In this document: piece after piece, positions 1-12,139 of the stretch | Layout of the letters: the number at the start of each line of letters is the position of its first letter | Position numbering within the stretch: position 1 is the stretch's first letter | NCBI RefSeq assembly: GCF_901000735.1 | Contig: NC_081551.1 | Coordinates: 5,879,420 to 5,943,419 of the forward strand | Reading direction: 5' to 3' | From: Corylus avellana | Taxonomy: Eukaryota > Streptophyta > Magnoliopsida > Fagales > Betulaceae | Length of the DNA stretch: 64,000 nt | The notes under the pieces: generated by a model | Told to the model about the DNA's origin: nothing | Seen by the model: the letters and a program-made list of their open reading frames with translations, nothing else | Databases searched by the model: none | Made by a program: the position numbers and the translations under genes

Positions 1-87
1 AAGTTGAAGGAAATTCCTTCAACCCAGTTTGGAGGAAAACTTTGTCCACAATTACATATATGTATATATATGAAAAATTTTAATTAG

Positions 88-258
88 GAAAATGATAGGT
101 GTTCTTCTAGTGTTCTTCTGGTATCCTTCCAACTGTGATGTAGCTTTTAAAATCACTGTTGAATTTGAGATTATCATTATTGCTATTGGTGATTTTAAAA
201 GCAACATCACAGTTGGGAGGATACCATGAGAACACTAAAAAAACACTTAGCATTTCCC
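88..258. mobile_element. Foldback MITE (family A)
   Basis: The two halves of this stretch are reverse complements. The left arm (about 88-160) and right arm (about 187-258) share a stem that includes AACTGTGATGT and its complement, and the ends read GGAAAATG and CATTTCCC. The loop is about 25 bases. There is no coding capacity. A related foldback lies at 6217-6380 and a half copy at 8670-8759, so this is a small family of non-autonomous DNA transposons. The superfamily is not determined because no convincing target duplication was found. Confidence 0.7.
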
Positions 259-1163
259 AAAATTTATGTAGCTGATATGTGTACAAGACAATTTACTATT
301 GTTATTCAATTTTCTTTAATTTATTTTCAATATTTCTTCTAAAATATATCAGACTAATTATTTTTATTTAATTTTAATAAAAGGTAATTTTAATGAGCCA
401 AATATGATTACTTTTCCTCTATTGTTGGAAAAGGTGATGGACTTTAATATAAAGTCCAAATTTTTTTTTTTTTTTTCTTTTCTAATAATTGGACTACTAG
501 AATTTGATTCATAACACAAATTTGACGTACCAAATTAAAAACAAATCCAGCTATTGAAACAGATTATAAATTACTAATTACATATAACTTATATATCACA
601 CCCAAAAGACATATTAAACACCATGTGCCCTGACCATGTGACTTGGGCTAAAAGTCAAGATCTCAAGCAACAAGTTGATAGTGTTCATCTAGGGCAAACA
701 AATTAGTATATAATATCTTTTTGTTAGTTTATTGCATGCTTAGAAAAGAGGCACACATTTTCATAACCAAAAAAAAAAAATTGGTTACGAGGTCAAGAGC
801 ACGTGTGATGCACATTGTCGATGGAACAGAGACAAAATTTTATTGTTTATTAGTTTATATTGAAAGGAGGAAAATAGTAAATCCAAGATTGATTCTGGAC
901 ACTTGAGAGCATGCCAATTTTGTGTACAATTTGCAATTATGAGATTGGGACTTTAATGTTTAGATGGTCCAGCCATGGATGTTAGGGCTTTGAAGAGTAT
1001 ATTTGAAGGGTTCAAAGGGAAATGGTCCACTCCTTTCCCCTGCCCAAACCAACCATAAATAAAAATAAAGTGAAAATGGTCCAAAAATCATGCAACACTA
1101 CTGATTTTTTGGCAGTCATTATCTCTATGTTTGGACCTGCCTTTGAGGGTTCATTTTCTTTGA

Positions 1164-1201
<38 letters not shown>

Positions 1202-1700
1202 AAGTTCCCTTAATTCTTAGAATGCAAGAAAAGCTTCATGGAATTGGAAGGTACCTTAAAGATAAGGTGCTTTTTTGAAAGATACTTTCTTGTTTTTGTT
1301 TGAAGAAGTGTTTTAATGAAACATAAAGTAAAAATAGTTTTGAGTATTTTGTGTTTTAAGTTGTTTTTATTAATATTTTTGTTGAGAAGGAGAATGATAT
1401 GACATAAGCTGAACAGTAATTTTTTCAACTGTCCAAATTTAACGGTGGCAGGAAGTATATTGCTCTTCCTTTCATCATTGATTGGAGCTTCTGCTTTTCT
1501 GGTTAGGCATTAGAGTTAACATAAGCCTAATAATCCCCACAACACTATGGAGGAAGGATGCATGTTGGAGACCATTTTGGAAAAGGAGAGATCACCAATG
1601 AAAACAAAGAAAGAAGAACATGAAACTGGGAGAATAATAATAATTTAACAAGAAAATGTGTATTAGTTAGTGGGATGAAACATAAAGAGACATGGTTTGA
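259..1700. other. Intergenic, AT-rich, no gene seen
   Basis: No ORF here resembles a known protein. The stretch holds poly(T) and poly(A) runs, a (TA)n microsatellite at about 1166-1199, and a CACGTG at 800-805. The short ORFs around 721-906, 1022-1213 and 1210-1428 are low-complexity chance frames. The 3' untranslated region of the minus-strand BRI1 gene probably occupies part of the following bases up to 2130. Confidence 0.6.
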
Positions 1701-2130
1701 GATTATGTTATATTACAAAAATGGAACAAAAGTTGGAGCATCACAGAAAGAGAGAGGGAGAGAGAAAACAAATCAAGCAGGCAGAAGAAAGGGCCAAAAG
1801 AACCCTCCACTCAGTCACCATCACTGGACTTTTGAGGATTATATATGAAGGAAAACTTCACTTATGAAGGAAAATCTAAGAAAGAACCAAAGCAGCAAGA
1901 CTACTGAAACTGTTATATACACCTTTTATAACAAGTTAACAACCTTCTATGTATAAATAACAAAGATTACATACATTAAATGGTAAAAGATACAGAAGCA
2001 GTTTTTTTATGCCATTTGAAATGCCAAAGAAGAGGGAAAAAATTGGGGGAGGTGACAAAATCATCTCCACCTTCTTTTCTTCTTTCTTAATTCCAAAGAA
2101 TGCTCTTGAAAATTCGTTGAAACTGTTGAG

Positions 2131-5100
2131 CTACTGCTTGATTAGTTCAGGGGCTTCATTTATGGTCTCTACCATTTCAATTGACCTGAAACATCCATCT
2201 TCGGTGGCAATGGTAGACTGAGAGTCAATCTCAGACCCTGCCTGGATTTCCTTGAACATTGCCATGACTTGAATCATTGAAGGACGCCGCAAATGGCGAT
2301 CGTCCAAGCAAGCGCAGGCAACCTTTAAGTGCTGTAAAAGCTCCATCTCAATGCTGGGATCCTCTTTCATGAGCTCCGGATCAAATACATCACTTATTTT
2401 CAGTTTGGCATGCTGTTTCACCCACCCCACAAGATTGTTGTCACCAAAATCAGCCGAATCCGTTGGTCGTTTCCCGGTTAGCAGCTCAAGCAAAACTACA
2501 CCATAACTGTAGACATCACCTTTTGTGGAGCATCTGAAGCTCTGATAGTATTCTGGAGGGACATAGCCGGGAGTGCCTGCAAGAGTGCTGACGCTCAAAT
2601 GGGTATCCATTGCGCTCATAAGCCTGGCCATTCCAAAATCAGAGACTCTGGCTTCCAAGTTTTCATCAAGCAGGACATTGCTGGATTTCATGTCCCTGTG
2701 AATGATGTGTGGGATGCAATTGTGCAGAAAAGCCAATCCCCTCGCAGACCCAATGGCAATCTTTCTCCTCGCAGACCAGCTCAGCTTGATCCCGGCTTTC
2801 TTCGGGTTGTGTAGAACATCTTCTAAGCTTCCATACTTCATGTACTCATAAACCAAGAGCCTTTCTTCTCCTACCTTGCAGTAGCCCAGAAGAGGGACAA
2901 GGTTCCTGTGTTTGATTTTCCCAATGGTTTCCATTTCAGCAGTGAATTCCCGATCACCCTGTCCGCTCACATGTATTAGTTTCTTGATAGCTACAATGCT
3001 TCCGTCTTTCAATTGCGCCTTATACACATCGCCAAAACCTCCGGAGCCGATAAGGCTGTCGTTGTGGAAGCCGTTTGTTGCTTCAAGAAGATCTGCAAAA
3101 GTGAGCTTCCGGAGGGGCTTCTCAAATGTGGCAAGGTTGATGCTCAACGCTTCCCGGGCACCAGTTAGCTTCCAGCTGACATTGGCCATGCCGGAGTGGG
3201 AACCGCTGTCAATATAACCATCAAACGCCGCATCTTTCTTCTTCCTTCTTTTCCTGGTTTCAATAGCAACTATTATCAAACCAAAGATACAGAAAAGGGA
3301 GAACAACAATCCCATTGCCACACTCCCTGCAAGGGATGCTTGCCGCCGATGATTCTTCTGATGCTGGGAACTCGAACTCGAATCCGAATTCGACCCACAG
3401 GGATTCAGAGGATACCCACATAGTCCTGAATTATTCTGAAACCTAGACGCTGGGAAAGTTTCAAGCTGACCCATTTCAGGAATCATTCCACTAAGATGAT
3501 TATTGGACAGATCAATCTCCGTAAGCAAGGTAAGCCTAGTCATGGATTGCGGGATACTCCCTTCAAACCTATTGCTAGAGAGATCAAGAATGTTAAGATC
3601 CGTCAAGTCCCCAAGCTCTTGTGGAATCTTTCCGGAGAAATTGTTATGGCCCAAATTCAATATATACAGATAGAACATACTCCCAATCTCCTTTGGAATA
3701 TCACCCGACAACATATTATGCGAAATATCAAGAAAAATCATAGACCCATTGTGGTAAAATGTTGGCTGAAGCTTACCTCCATATACTCTAGTGAAATTGC
3801 ACGGATTCCTGGTGGAAATCTTATTCAGCTGGTCAGGCCTAATCCCGGCAAACTCGAGCAAATTCCCAGCCCCATGACACTCCTTACTCCCATCATTCTT
3901 GATATACTTATACGTCTTCCCGCTTATGAAATTCACGGAAATATTTCTAGATTGCTTGAAAAGCGCAGGTGGGATCGTCCCGTTCAAGTAATTGGTATTG
4001 AGATCCAACCATATCAAGCTCTTGCAGTCTCCAAGCTCTGGCGGAATCCTCCCGTACAAAGAATTGTTACTCAGCTTGAGTATTGCAAGGTTCGAAAGCT
4101 GCCCAATCCACCCTGGAATCTCGCCGCTCAACTGGTTATTCGACAAGGAGATCCAATTTAGCCTGGTGCAGTTGCTTAGCCCGGAAGGAATCTCCCCCGT
4201 CAACCGGTTGAAGTCAAGAATCAGATTCTCCAGCGTCAGGATGTACATGAGCTCTTGTGGGATTTCCCCATGTAGCTGGTTCAGCCATATGATCAAGTCC
4301 CGGAGCTTCGACAACCTCCCCAAGCTCGAAGGGATGGTTCCGGTGAGGTAATTGAAGCTCAAATCCAGCGAGACGAGCTGAGAACAGTTGCTCAAACTCG
4401 CCGGAATCGACCCAGTAAACTGATTGTTCTGTAAGAAGAGCTCTTTCAAGATATTATCAGGAGCTTCACAGAGACTGCTGGGAATTTGGTCGGAAAGGTT
4501 ATTGGCACTAAGATCCAACGTCTCCAATTTGACTAGCTTCGACAACAAAGAATCCGGCAAAGGACCGTGGAAGTTGTTGAACGACAAGTCCAGCTTCTTC
4601 AAGTTGCTCATCTTTGCAAAGATTTCGATCGGTAGGTCACCGGAGAAGTTGTTTTCGGATATATCAAATGATTCCAACGATGCACAAGCGCTCAAACCGC
4701 TCGGGACCGTACCGTTGAGCTTGTTGGACGAGAGGTCAAGCTCCACGAGGCCGCCGGAAGTACACGCGCCGGCGAGCCACGCGGGGATTTCGCCCTCGAA
4801 TCCGTTGCTGGCGAGGTAGAGGAGGCGGAGGTTCCCGACCGGGAGCGCCGGAACGGCACCCGAGAACAGGTTGCTGGAGATGTTCAAGAAGGCGAGGTGG
4901 TCGCACGAGGAGAGAACGTGGGCGACGTCGCCGGAGAACTTGTTGGCAGAGATATCGAGGTGCTCCAGAGCCAAGCAATCCCCGAAAGAAGGAATACCCA
5001 CAGAGAAATTGTTGGAGGAGAGGTCCAGGTACTGCAAAGTCTCGCAAGTGGAGAGTGTTGTTACATCGCCGGTGAGCTTGTTTCCCTTCAACGACAACCA

Positions 5101-5730
5101 TTGCATACTACTGCAACCGGCGGGAAAGAGCCATGGGATAACGGTTGCGCCGGAGAGCTTGTTGAAAGAGAGATCAAGAACCCGGAGATCCAGCTTGGGC
5201 GCGTCTTTCAAAGAAGAAGAAGGGTTCTCGAGGAGATTGCTGGAGAGGTTGAGGGATTTCAAGCCGGAGCAAGAACCGCCCAAGTAGGAGAGGTCGGAAA
5301 CAGAGCCGGAGAGGCCGTTTTCAGAGAGATCTAAGGCGGTCAACAATGTGTTACATTTGGATCCAGGGACGAAAGAAACAGCGCCACTGAGATTCGTGAG
5401 TCTCAGAGAAAGCGTTTCGAGGTGGTCGAGGGAGAGGAGGAAGGCGGAGACGAGGCTGAAGTTGGCGTGCAGAGGGACTAAGCTGAGGTTTATCGAGGAA
5501 ACCAGGGAGTCTTTGCAGGAAATGCCATTGAAGGCACATGGGTCTCCGTTGAGGAGCCAGTTGGGGAGGATGGCCGGGTTCGGGAGACCGTCTTTGAAGT
5601 TGATGAGCTGCTGGGTTTCTCTGCTGGGTGAGGCGGAGGAGGTGGAAGCTGGCGAGGCTTGGAAAGAGAGGAAAGTGAGAGAGAGAAGAAACAGAGAGAA
5701 GTGGGAGTTTGAGGGGCAGAATGGTTTCAT
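2131..5730 (-). CDS. BRI1: Brassinosteroid receptor kinase BRI1
   Basis: This single-exon gene encodes a 1199-residue plasma-membrane receptor that binds brassinosteroid and signals through its cytoplasmic kinase. Residues 1-25 are a hydrophobic signal peptide. A cysteine pair (C65, C72) caps about 24 leucine-rich repeats. The repeats are interrupted at about 591-660 by the island domain that forms the hormone pocket, which is the BRI1 hallmark. A second cysteine pair is CGYPLNPC (771-778). The transmembrane helix is at about 799-823, followed by RKRRKKK. The kinase spans about 889-1163, with GSGGFGDV (895-902), the ATP-binding lysine K916, HRD (1011-1013) and DFG (1031-1033). The activation loop keeps the expected Ser and Thr residues. 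The C-terminal [12 protein letters not shown] resembles the BRI1 tail rather than BRL1/BRL3. The length matches the family (about 1196 in Arabidopsis). It has no introns, as expected, and the frame is intact. Confidence 0.97.
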   Translation of the reverse strand: MKPFCPSNSHFSLFLLSLTFLSFQASPASTSSASPSRETQQLINFKDGLPNPAILPNWLLNGDPCAFNGISCKDSLVSSINLSLVPLHANFSLVSAFLLSLDHLETLSLRLTNLSGAVSFVPGSKCNTLLTALDLSENGLSGSVSDLSYLGGSCSGLKSLNLSSNLLENPSSSLKDAPKLDLRVLDLSFNKLSGATVIPWLFPAGCSSMQWLSLKGNKLTGDVTTLSTCETLQYLDLSSNNFSVGIPSFGDCLALEHLDISANKFSGDVAHVLSSCDHLAFLNISSNLFSGAVPALPVGNLRLLYLASNGFEGEIPAWLAGACTSGGLVELDLSSNKLNGTVPSGLSACASLESFDISENNFSGDLPIEIFAKMSNLKKLDLSFNNFHGPLPDSLLSKLVKLETLDLSANNLSDQIPSSLCEAPDNILKELFLQNNQFTGSIPASLSNCSQLVSLDLSFNYLTGTIPSSLGRLSKLRDLIIWLNQLHGEIPQELMYILTLENLILDFNRLTGEIPSGLSNCTRLNWISLSNNQLSGEIPGWIGQLSNLAILKLSNNSLYGRIPPELGDCKSLIWLDLNTNYLNGTIPPALFKQSRNISVNFISGKTYKYIKNDGSKECHGAGNLLEFAGIRPDQLNKISTRNPCNFTRVYGGKLQPTFYHNGSMIFLDISHNMLSGDIPKEIGSMFYLYILNLGHNNFSGKIPQELGDLTDLNILDLSSNRFEGSIPQSMTRLTLLTEIDLSNNHLSGMIPEMGQLETFPASRFQNNSGLCGYPLNPCGSNSDSSSSSQHQKNHRRQASLAGSVAMGLLFSLFCIFGLIIVAIETRKRRKKKDAAFDGYIDSGSHSGMANVSWKLTGAREALSINLATFEKPLRKLTFADLLEATNGFHNDSLIGSGGFGDVYKAQLKDGSIVAIKKLIHVSGQGDREFTAEMETIGKIKHRNLVPLLGYCKVGEERLLVYEYMKYGSLEDVLHNPKKAGIKLSWSARRKIAIGSARGLAFLHNCIPHIIHRDMKSSNVLLDENLEARVSDFGMARLMSAMDTHLSVSTLAGTPGYVPPEYYQSFRCSTKGDVYSYGVVLLELLTGKRPTDSADFGDNNLVGWVKQHAKLKISDVFDPELMKEDPSIEMELLQHLKVACACLDDRHLRRPSMIQVMAMFKEIQAGSEIDSQSTIATEDGCFRSIEMVETINEAPELIKQ

Positions 5731-5835
5731 TTTGAGGCTTTGAAATGAGTAGGTGGTTTTAGGCTATCAGAGCTGCCATTAGAGAGAGCTTAGAGAAAGC
5801 TCTGATCTTCAAAGAGAAAGTAGGCTTGGTGCTTT

Positions 5836-5871
<36 letters not shown>

Positions 5872-5995
5872 TTCAAAGGAGTCAAAAGTCTGAGTAAGGA
5901 AGGTAAGAAGGGTATTTATCAAGTGGAGAACAGCACACACAGCTGTTGCTCACATGCCATGTGACCCCCCTCCTCCTCCTCCTCCTCCTCACTAA
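5731..5995 (-). promoter_or_regulatory. BRI1 5' leader and proximal promoter
   Basis: The region upstream of the BRI1 ATG holds a (GA)n run at about 5840-5870, which reads (CT)n in the transcript, as is common in plant leaders. Reading on the minus strand, a TATA-like GATAAATACC lies near 5918-5927, so transcription plausibly starts around 5890. A short CTC/TCC microsatellite lies at about 5968-5990. The start site is inferred, not seen. Confidence 0.45.
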
Positions 5996-6059
5996 TTTAC
6001 CAACAATATGGATGAGAGTGATATTCCCAAAATGAGATTAAAAAAAAAAAAAAATTGAT

Positions 6060-6212
6060 AGGGTTAATAAGTTTTTTATATTTAGCTAATATTTTTATAC
6101 AAATTTAATAGATAAATCAATAGATTTGTGGGGTCCATATAAATTTACAAATTTAATGATTGATTTATAAGATGAGATAAACTAAATATGAGAAAAATAT
6201 TAACCCCTAATA
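6060..6212. mobile_element. Foldback MITE (family B)
   Basis: The ends AGGGTTAATA and TATTAACCCCT are inverted, and the interior folds around AGATTTGTGGGGTCC. A related element with the same core (AGATTTGTGGAACCC) occupies 8764-8968. Non-coding. It lies immediately next to the family A element at 6217-6380. Confidence 0.6.
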
Positions 6213-6216
6213 TTTC

Positions 6217-6380
6217 GAGTAATGCTACAAGTTTCTATTGTGTCTCTTCCAAGATGATTGACTCTTAAAATCACTATTGAGCTTGTGATTGATCATTTTG
6301 ATCAAATGGTAATTTTAAGAGCCACATAATTTTTGGAGGGATACAAGAGGGACTTCTAAAATTACTTTAACATTTCTCAT
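6217..6380. mobile_element. Foldback MITE (family A copy)
   Basis: An imperfect inverted repeat of about 160 bp. Left arm features include CTCTTCCAAG and CTTAAAATCACT. The right arm carries GGTAATTTTAAGAGCC and ends in TAACATTTCTCA. The layout and central motif match the element at 88-258. Non-coding. Confidence 0.6.
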
Positions 6381-8449
6381 TCTAAAATGCTCTTATCTGA
6401 CATGATAGTACAAAATTTATCGATAAAATAATAAACAATAAATAGTGAGAGTACTAAACTTTTTATCAACAGATAAGTACCAAAATGATATAAAGTTTAT
6501 TCATTAGTAGTCGTAACATGTTTTTTGATTAATTATTTTTGATTCTTTTCTTTCTGATGAATACGTTCCAGATCATTTTGGTCATAAAAGATTTTGTACC
6601 TCTAGCCTTTCTCAATGAAAATATAATAAGTATTCGAGAGTATGTATGGCATTTCTCATACTGGATTGAGATTTCGAGTAATTTTGTTATTAGTAAAAAA
6701 TTGCTGCCGAATCAGAAAACAAGACCTGGATTTTATTTGTTTAAGGATGTTGTGTCTGTCTATGTTGTGTTAGTGGTGCGCAAAATAGCTGAGATTAGGG
6801 GATGATGGGCATAATTTGTTAATGCTAAAAGTGGTTTCTCTCTTTATAGAAGTCTTTCTTTCTTTCTTTCATTCATTCATTCATTCATATGCTCTTTGAT
6901 TCTCTCTTTCTCTCTCTAAAACTGTCTCTTTGTCTCTCTAGCTTTCTGCGTACGTGTGATGAAGGATTGGTCCATTACTGTCAATTAATGGAGATTCCTT
7001 TGTTTAATTAAATGTCTTTTTGTTCACGAGGATTAATTAACTCCTTTTTTGGCAGCTTGTTGGAGAGTGGTGCTTTTCTATTACTCCTTACTGATTTCTT
7101 AAATATCAGGGAAAATCTTACAACCATCATTAGTCTATCCTAATTCATTGCCTCTGCATTTTATTTGAAACGGAGAGGCATTGAATTAAGATCCTCTAAT
7201 GATAGTATTGGAGGATCTTAATTCAGTTAGTTATAGTATAGAAATATTTTTGTTTTATTAAAAAATGAAAAGATAAAAATATATTTCCACTATAACTGAT
7301 AAATGAACGAGAGAAAATTTTGTTCCCTGCTATGACAATGTACACTACCCATTTATTATCAACATTAATTTTCTTCAATTTTGGTTGGAATAATTTTTTT
7401 TTTTCTTTTTAGTTTCGACTATGAAATTGTCCCATGTGTTTTTAACATGTGAGAAGGACATAATTTTTTAAGAGATTTTTTTTTTATTTTTTATTCTTAT
7501 ATCCTTCTCCCAATTTTCCATTTTAAAAATCAATTGTTAGATCAGTGTACTAAATAGTAGGTCTCTTTTTTTAATGAGTAATATATGTTATATACCACCA
7601 GATTTACGTGATAGTGCTCATTAACTTTTGGATCAGTCATTATTAAAAAAAAAAAAATTAATAGTTGATAAGCACGATCACATCAACGCAGTAAAATGAA
7701 GGTGCAGTATATATTATTTCTCTTTTTTTTTAATTAGCATGTGTAAAAAACATGTTTTTTTAATAGGAATATTAAAAAAAATTAATTTTTTGTTAGAATA
7801 TAAATTAAATGATTAAATTAATTTATTTTTATTAGCTAAAGTTTTTATAATAAGTGGTGATTTAATATGGTATTAGAACCAAAAATTCTGAATTTGAACA
7901 TTGACTGTGTCAATTCATTTTCATTTAAATCATTTAAATACTTAACGTGTTGAACTATATTTATATAAAAAATAAAATTTGAGATATTTCTTGACATTAA
8001 ATAATAATTTTTTTTTTCACTTTTCTCTCATAAAAATTTAAACTCGTTTGTACTTTTTATCTCATCAATGATTCCTTCGTCATTTTTCCTTCTAAAATTA
8101 TTTGTCAAACAAATTGGTGTGGACCGTGTGGCATCACCTTCATCTACAGCAAAGAAAGTACTCATTTTGGTACCCTTTTTTCAAAAAAAAAAATGTAAAT
8201 ACTACTTTTTGGTACGTTAATGACACAAATACGACACTTTCATAGAGGCTTTCTGTAGAGTCTTTAATACTAGATCTAGCATTTTGGACAGACTATTTTA
8301 CCATCACCACTCAGCAATAAATACGTGAAAACGCCCTAAATGGTCGGGGACTTATTAGTCCAATCACAAAACTATTTCTTTATTCAAATTTAATTTAAAA
8401 TATTTAATATAATATATATTATCGCAATTTTTTGAACTATATGATATCA
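6381..8449. other. Gene-free intergenic region
   Basis: No protein-coding gene is supported. The ORF at 6539-6805 shows no recognisable domain. A short TTCA/TTCT microsatellite lies near 6855-6890. A MITE-like inverted repeat lies at about 7180-7310, with GTTAGTTATAGT opposite ACTATAACTGATAAA. It resembles the element at 15305-15463. The rest is AT-rich with poly(T) and poly(A) runs. Confidence 0.5.
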
Positions 8450-8615
8450 GATCATGGAGTAGTGATAATCATAACACCAACGTGAGTGAGCGTACAATCA
8501 CTCACGCTGGTATATTTTATAATATTATTTTTTTAATAATATAATAATATTATAATACACCAGTGTGATTGACTGTTCACTCATGATGTTATGATTATCA
8601 CTACTCTAGATCATG
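8450..8615. mobile_element. Long-stem foldback MITE
   Basis: Arms of roughly 70 bases (8450-8527 and 8544-8615) are near-perfect reverse complements. They begin with GATCATGGAGTAGTGATAAT and end with the complementary run before ATCATGA. The AT-only loop (TATTATTTTTTTAATA-like) is very short. No ORF is present. The stem is long enough to form a stable hairpin RNA. Confidence 0.75.
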
Positions 8616-8669
8616 AAATGATTTCTCTTTCGTTTTATGATCAACCTTTTTTAAAAAAAGACTGGCTCA

Positions 8670-8968
8670 TCCAAGGCTCATCAACAGTTATTTTAAAAGT
8701 CACATCACAGTTAACACCAGCCAGTAAGAGAACACTAAAAGAACATCTAACATTTCCTTATAAAAAATGATTGGTGTCAATAATTTGTTTGTTTTTTTTT
8801 TTTTTTTTTTATATTCTCTTATAAATTAAATAGATTAACCATTAGATTTGTGGAACCCATCATTGACTTATGTAAGGTCCATAAAAGTCTACAAATATAA
8901 TGATTGATTCGTAAGATAATATGAAGAAAAAAAATATTGATAAAATATTAATACTAATCATTTCTCAT
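8670..8968. mobile_element. Partial family A MITE followed by family B MITE
   Basis: Bases 8670-8759 match only the right half of the family A MITEs, with CACATCACAGTTAACACC and an end in CATTTCC. Bases 8764-8968 form a family B foldback: TGATTGGTGTCAATAATT at the left, with its complement ending in AATCATTTCTCA at the right, and the core AGATTTGTGGAACCC. The two families are adjacent both here and at 6060-6380. Confidence 0.55.
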
Positions 8969-9539
8969 ATCTATAGCGTACTCTTTTAAGTATCGTATTT
9001 CTTCACACTCGTGTTATGCCCGCTAACATGATGTGTTTAAGTGACAATGTAAATCACTTAAAACACGTCGTATTAGCCTGTATATCATGAATGTAATAAA
9101 TGAGCAGAAATTATAGCATTACTCATTGAGTATTCATGGTGTAAATGCCTTGAGAGATTGGAGACCTGACATATTTGATCTCATTGTTGTCAAATTTTAT
9201 TGAGTAATTGACTGTAAATAGTTCCTTTTTTTTTCTTTTTTTTTTTTGAACAAACTGTAAATAGTTCCTGATATGCATTAAATATAATTCTCAAGCTTTA
9301 TTATATATATATGATTTTTAAGATAGTTCAAATATAATAAAAGCCTAAGAAGGACCCTGACAGTAAATCTAAAAATGCAAAGAGAAATTCATTTTTAACC
9401 ATATAAAGTAAATATTTTTTTTTAACTATTTTAATTATAATTGTACTATTTCTCATAGTAAATTTTGTACACCAATAGATTTATGAACTGCCAACACTTT
9501 AATTTTATTTTCTGTTTTGGTACTGAAAATTAAAAATTC

Positions 9540-9930
9540 TCTAATACTCTCTCACATAGCGCGTGTCAAAACGCTCCTGCCGTACATGCTTCGTGACTGC
9601 ACGCGCAGTGGGACAGGTGGGGCGGCGTCTTACTAGCGCACGCAAATATATGTTTGTGGTACTGTACATAAGGGTCCCACGGTTCCTCTCAATCGTAACC
9701 GTTGCTTAGCTTTGACGGTCAAGATTTTACTGTTGGAGTAAGAGGGAATGAAGTTGAGGACCCACACGTGTTGGCAGCAAATCTAGTAATTCCTTTGCCA
9801 GATCATAAAATTACCTGATGTACATGTAAGGGCTTCCGAGAAACATAAGTGGGGGTAGAAAGGGAATATAAAGATTTCAGGTGCTTTTTAGGTGACGTGG
9901 TAGATAAACGTGAGTGTTTTGGGAACAGAT
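9540..9930. promoter_or_regulatory. GC-richer island with ACGT elements
   Basis: In an AT-rich desert this stretch is noticeably richer in G and C. It carries a G-box CACGTG at 9765-9770, GGTGACGTGG at 9891-9900 and several CGCGTG or GCACGC motifs. It encodes no recognisable protein. It could be a distal enhancer of BRI1 or the transporter, or the relic of a promoter. Function is inferred only from motif density. Confidence 0.3.
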
Positions 9931-10726
9931 TTAACTGTCGTCACGATGAAAACAAAAGGCTTTGAGGGTTAGTTTCGTAATTGGCAGACATTCTCTTTAC
10001 CGAATCATTCTATTTTCTCTTAAACGAATTTGTTCATAGAAGGTGACAATTACGGATGACATTCTCTTTACCATGTTAATGGCCATGACCACTTTGGTGT
10101 ATGGGTGAGGCAGTAGCTCTTTCATTTTTATTTTTATTTTTTTCTCATATTTACCTTCTAATATTAATGTTTTACTCTCAAATTTTTTTTTTTTTTTTTT
10201 TTAACATCCTAGACCTAAATTTTTAGTTTCGTCCTTGTACTTAGGCTTAGTAGTCCAATACACATAACAAAATTTGTCACGTAAAGTAAGAAAGGTAGTA
10301 CTAAAGGCACGAGTGGAAGGTGTGCGACAACTCTTATGGGCAATTGTAGCCTCAATGACATGTAAATTGTATGGGTGAGAGGAGCGGTTGTCCTTTTGGT
10401 TAGTGTTTGATAACTCCAAATTAGTTATCGTAGTTAATTAATACTGGGAGCGTTAGATATTCAAAGGCAAAATGTCATAATTATGACGTTTTATAGTATC
10501 GTTCGAACTTTTTGTATAAGTGTACAGTTAGAACATTCCATGGAACGTTCGAATGACATTCCTATTTCATTGATACCTATCCTTCCACAGTTTACGCATA
10601 AATTACTCTAAGCATTCAAAAATCCCACTTTTCTCCTTCTATTGAGATGTAAGACTAATCTAACTCTACTAAACACATTTAGGGATAAACTAGGATGTCC
10701 TTAACCCTAATTTAGTGTGTGGTGTT

Positions 10727-11115
10727 TGTAACGCCCTTGTCCCATATAGAAAAGACAAGTAACCCACAAGTAACATACATTCCTTATAAGAGATGCTTAT
10801 GGGTGCTAAATCTCACATTACTAATTTATTATGTGAAACTGACATTTTATAAGTGATTTTATAGAAGTTTCAAATTGATTAATTATTTTGGGGTGATAGC
10901 ACAGATGTGGCTAACGTTTTTCTTTGGGTTGTTACAAATGGTATCAACGCCACTTAGTAATGCACCAATTAGCACTATTAGCACTGCATGATATGGCCAT
11001 GACGAGGACGTTAGGGTTTAAGTGGAGAATTTGTAACACCTTAATCCCATATTGGGAAGACAAGTAGCCTAATATGATGAATATATATATTTCATCATAT
11101 TGGGCTACTCGTCTT
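10727..11115 (+). mobile_element. TRIM-like mini LTR retrotransposon, 3' end rearranged
   Basis: A candidate LTR runs from TGTAACGCCC at 10727 to GTTGTTACA at 10936 (210 bp). After two bases it is followed by TGGTATCAACGCC (10939-10951), a degraded tRNA-Met primer-binding site. About 80 bases later a second LTR start (TGTAACACCTTAATCCC) occurs at 11032. That copy does not continue as an LTR. It becomes a hairpin in which AAGACAAGTAGCC at about 11058 is mirrored by GGGCTACTCGTCTT ending near 11115. There is no coding capacity, as expected for a TRIM. Confidence 0.6.
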
Positions 11116-11636
11116 TTGAGTGGTTATTTTGCAATCATTTAAGTTCACAATATTTGTTTTTACATCACAAGTTAAATGATCTAATCATTTATGAGCGCAC
11201 CATTATTTTAGCTCGACTCGGATCAACATTATTGTTGTTGGAGGCTTCAGGAGATCTTATTAGGAAAAATAGTTCAAGGTCAAAAGCATTGGTTTTCGTG
11301 TCCCCTATATATAGATCATGTCTAGTTTATTTGCTAGTTGTTTATGCTATTGTGTGTTTGTAATGCCAATGGATTAAATTTAAGACGTATAAGCTTTTAT
11401 TCTATATAAGCACACACAAGCACACATATAGAGAGATTATATATATATATGCTTTTGTATTTATATAAGTCTATCTCCTTAACTTAACAAAAAAAAAATC
11501 ATTCCCTCACACCAAAAATCCTGAGTATGACCCTAAGGGTATGGTATGCATTCAATTTTCTTAATTTTACTACAAATCATAAAAACATTAGCCTCGTTTC
11601 CCTATGATTTTTGAAGAATTTTCTTCTTTTTTTTAA

Positions 11637-11667
<31 letters not shown>

Positions 11668-12139
11668 TAAAAGCATTAAAATTCTAAATAAAATACTTTT
11701 ATTTTTATTTTTATGTCACATCAAAATACTATTTAAAAATAAAATAAAATGTACCATTTAAAAGATTTTATCAAATGAACCCACTCAAATTCTCCAAAAA
11801 GAATGTCAAGATAGATATATGCAATTTTTTAAAACCAAAATTTGATTAGTTTTCTCTTGATGAAAAGCTTCCCCAATTAATGAATGGTTGAACACAATTA
11901 GCCCTTTTCAATCCATGCTAATTAAAGAATGTTTTGAGCAAGACACCAATATATCGTCAATTTAATTTGCCCACCCTTTCTAGTAGTTTCCAATCATTAA
12001 AGCTGACGTACACCCGAAAAACATGTAAAAATAGCCGTGTGAAGCAAAAGATTTACCGGTTAATCAGTTTTTACAGTTATTTGGATATTTTATTGTCGAG
12101 GAAAGAAAGGTGAATCTTTGCTAACGACGCACACAAAAT
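11116..12139. other. Intergenic, no gene seen
   Basis: AT-rich sequence with an (AAT)n microsatellite at about 11636-11668 and short TA runs. The ORF at 11100-11363 has no recognisable domain. Nothing else can be supported. Confidence 0.5.

Noticed and set aside
3496..5743. Several plus-strand ORFs of 75-221 codons
   Set aside because: They are shadows of the intact BRI1 reading frame on the opposite strand.
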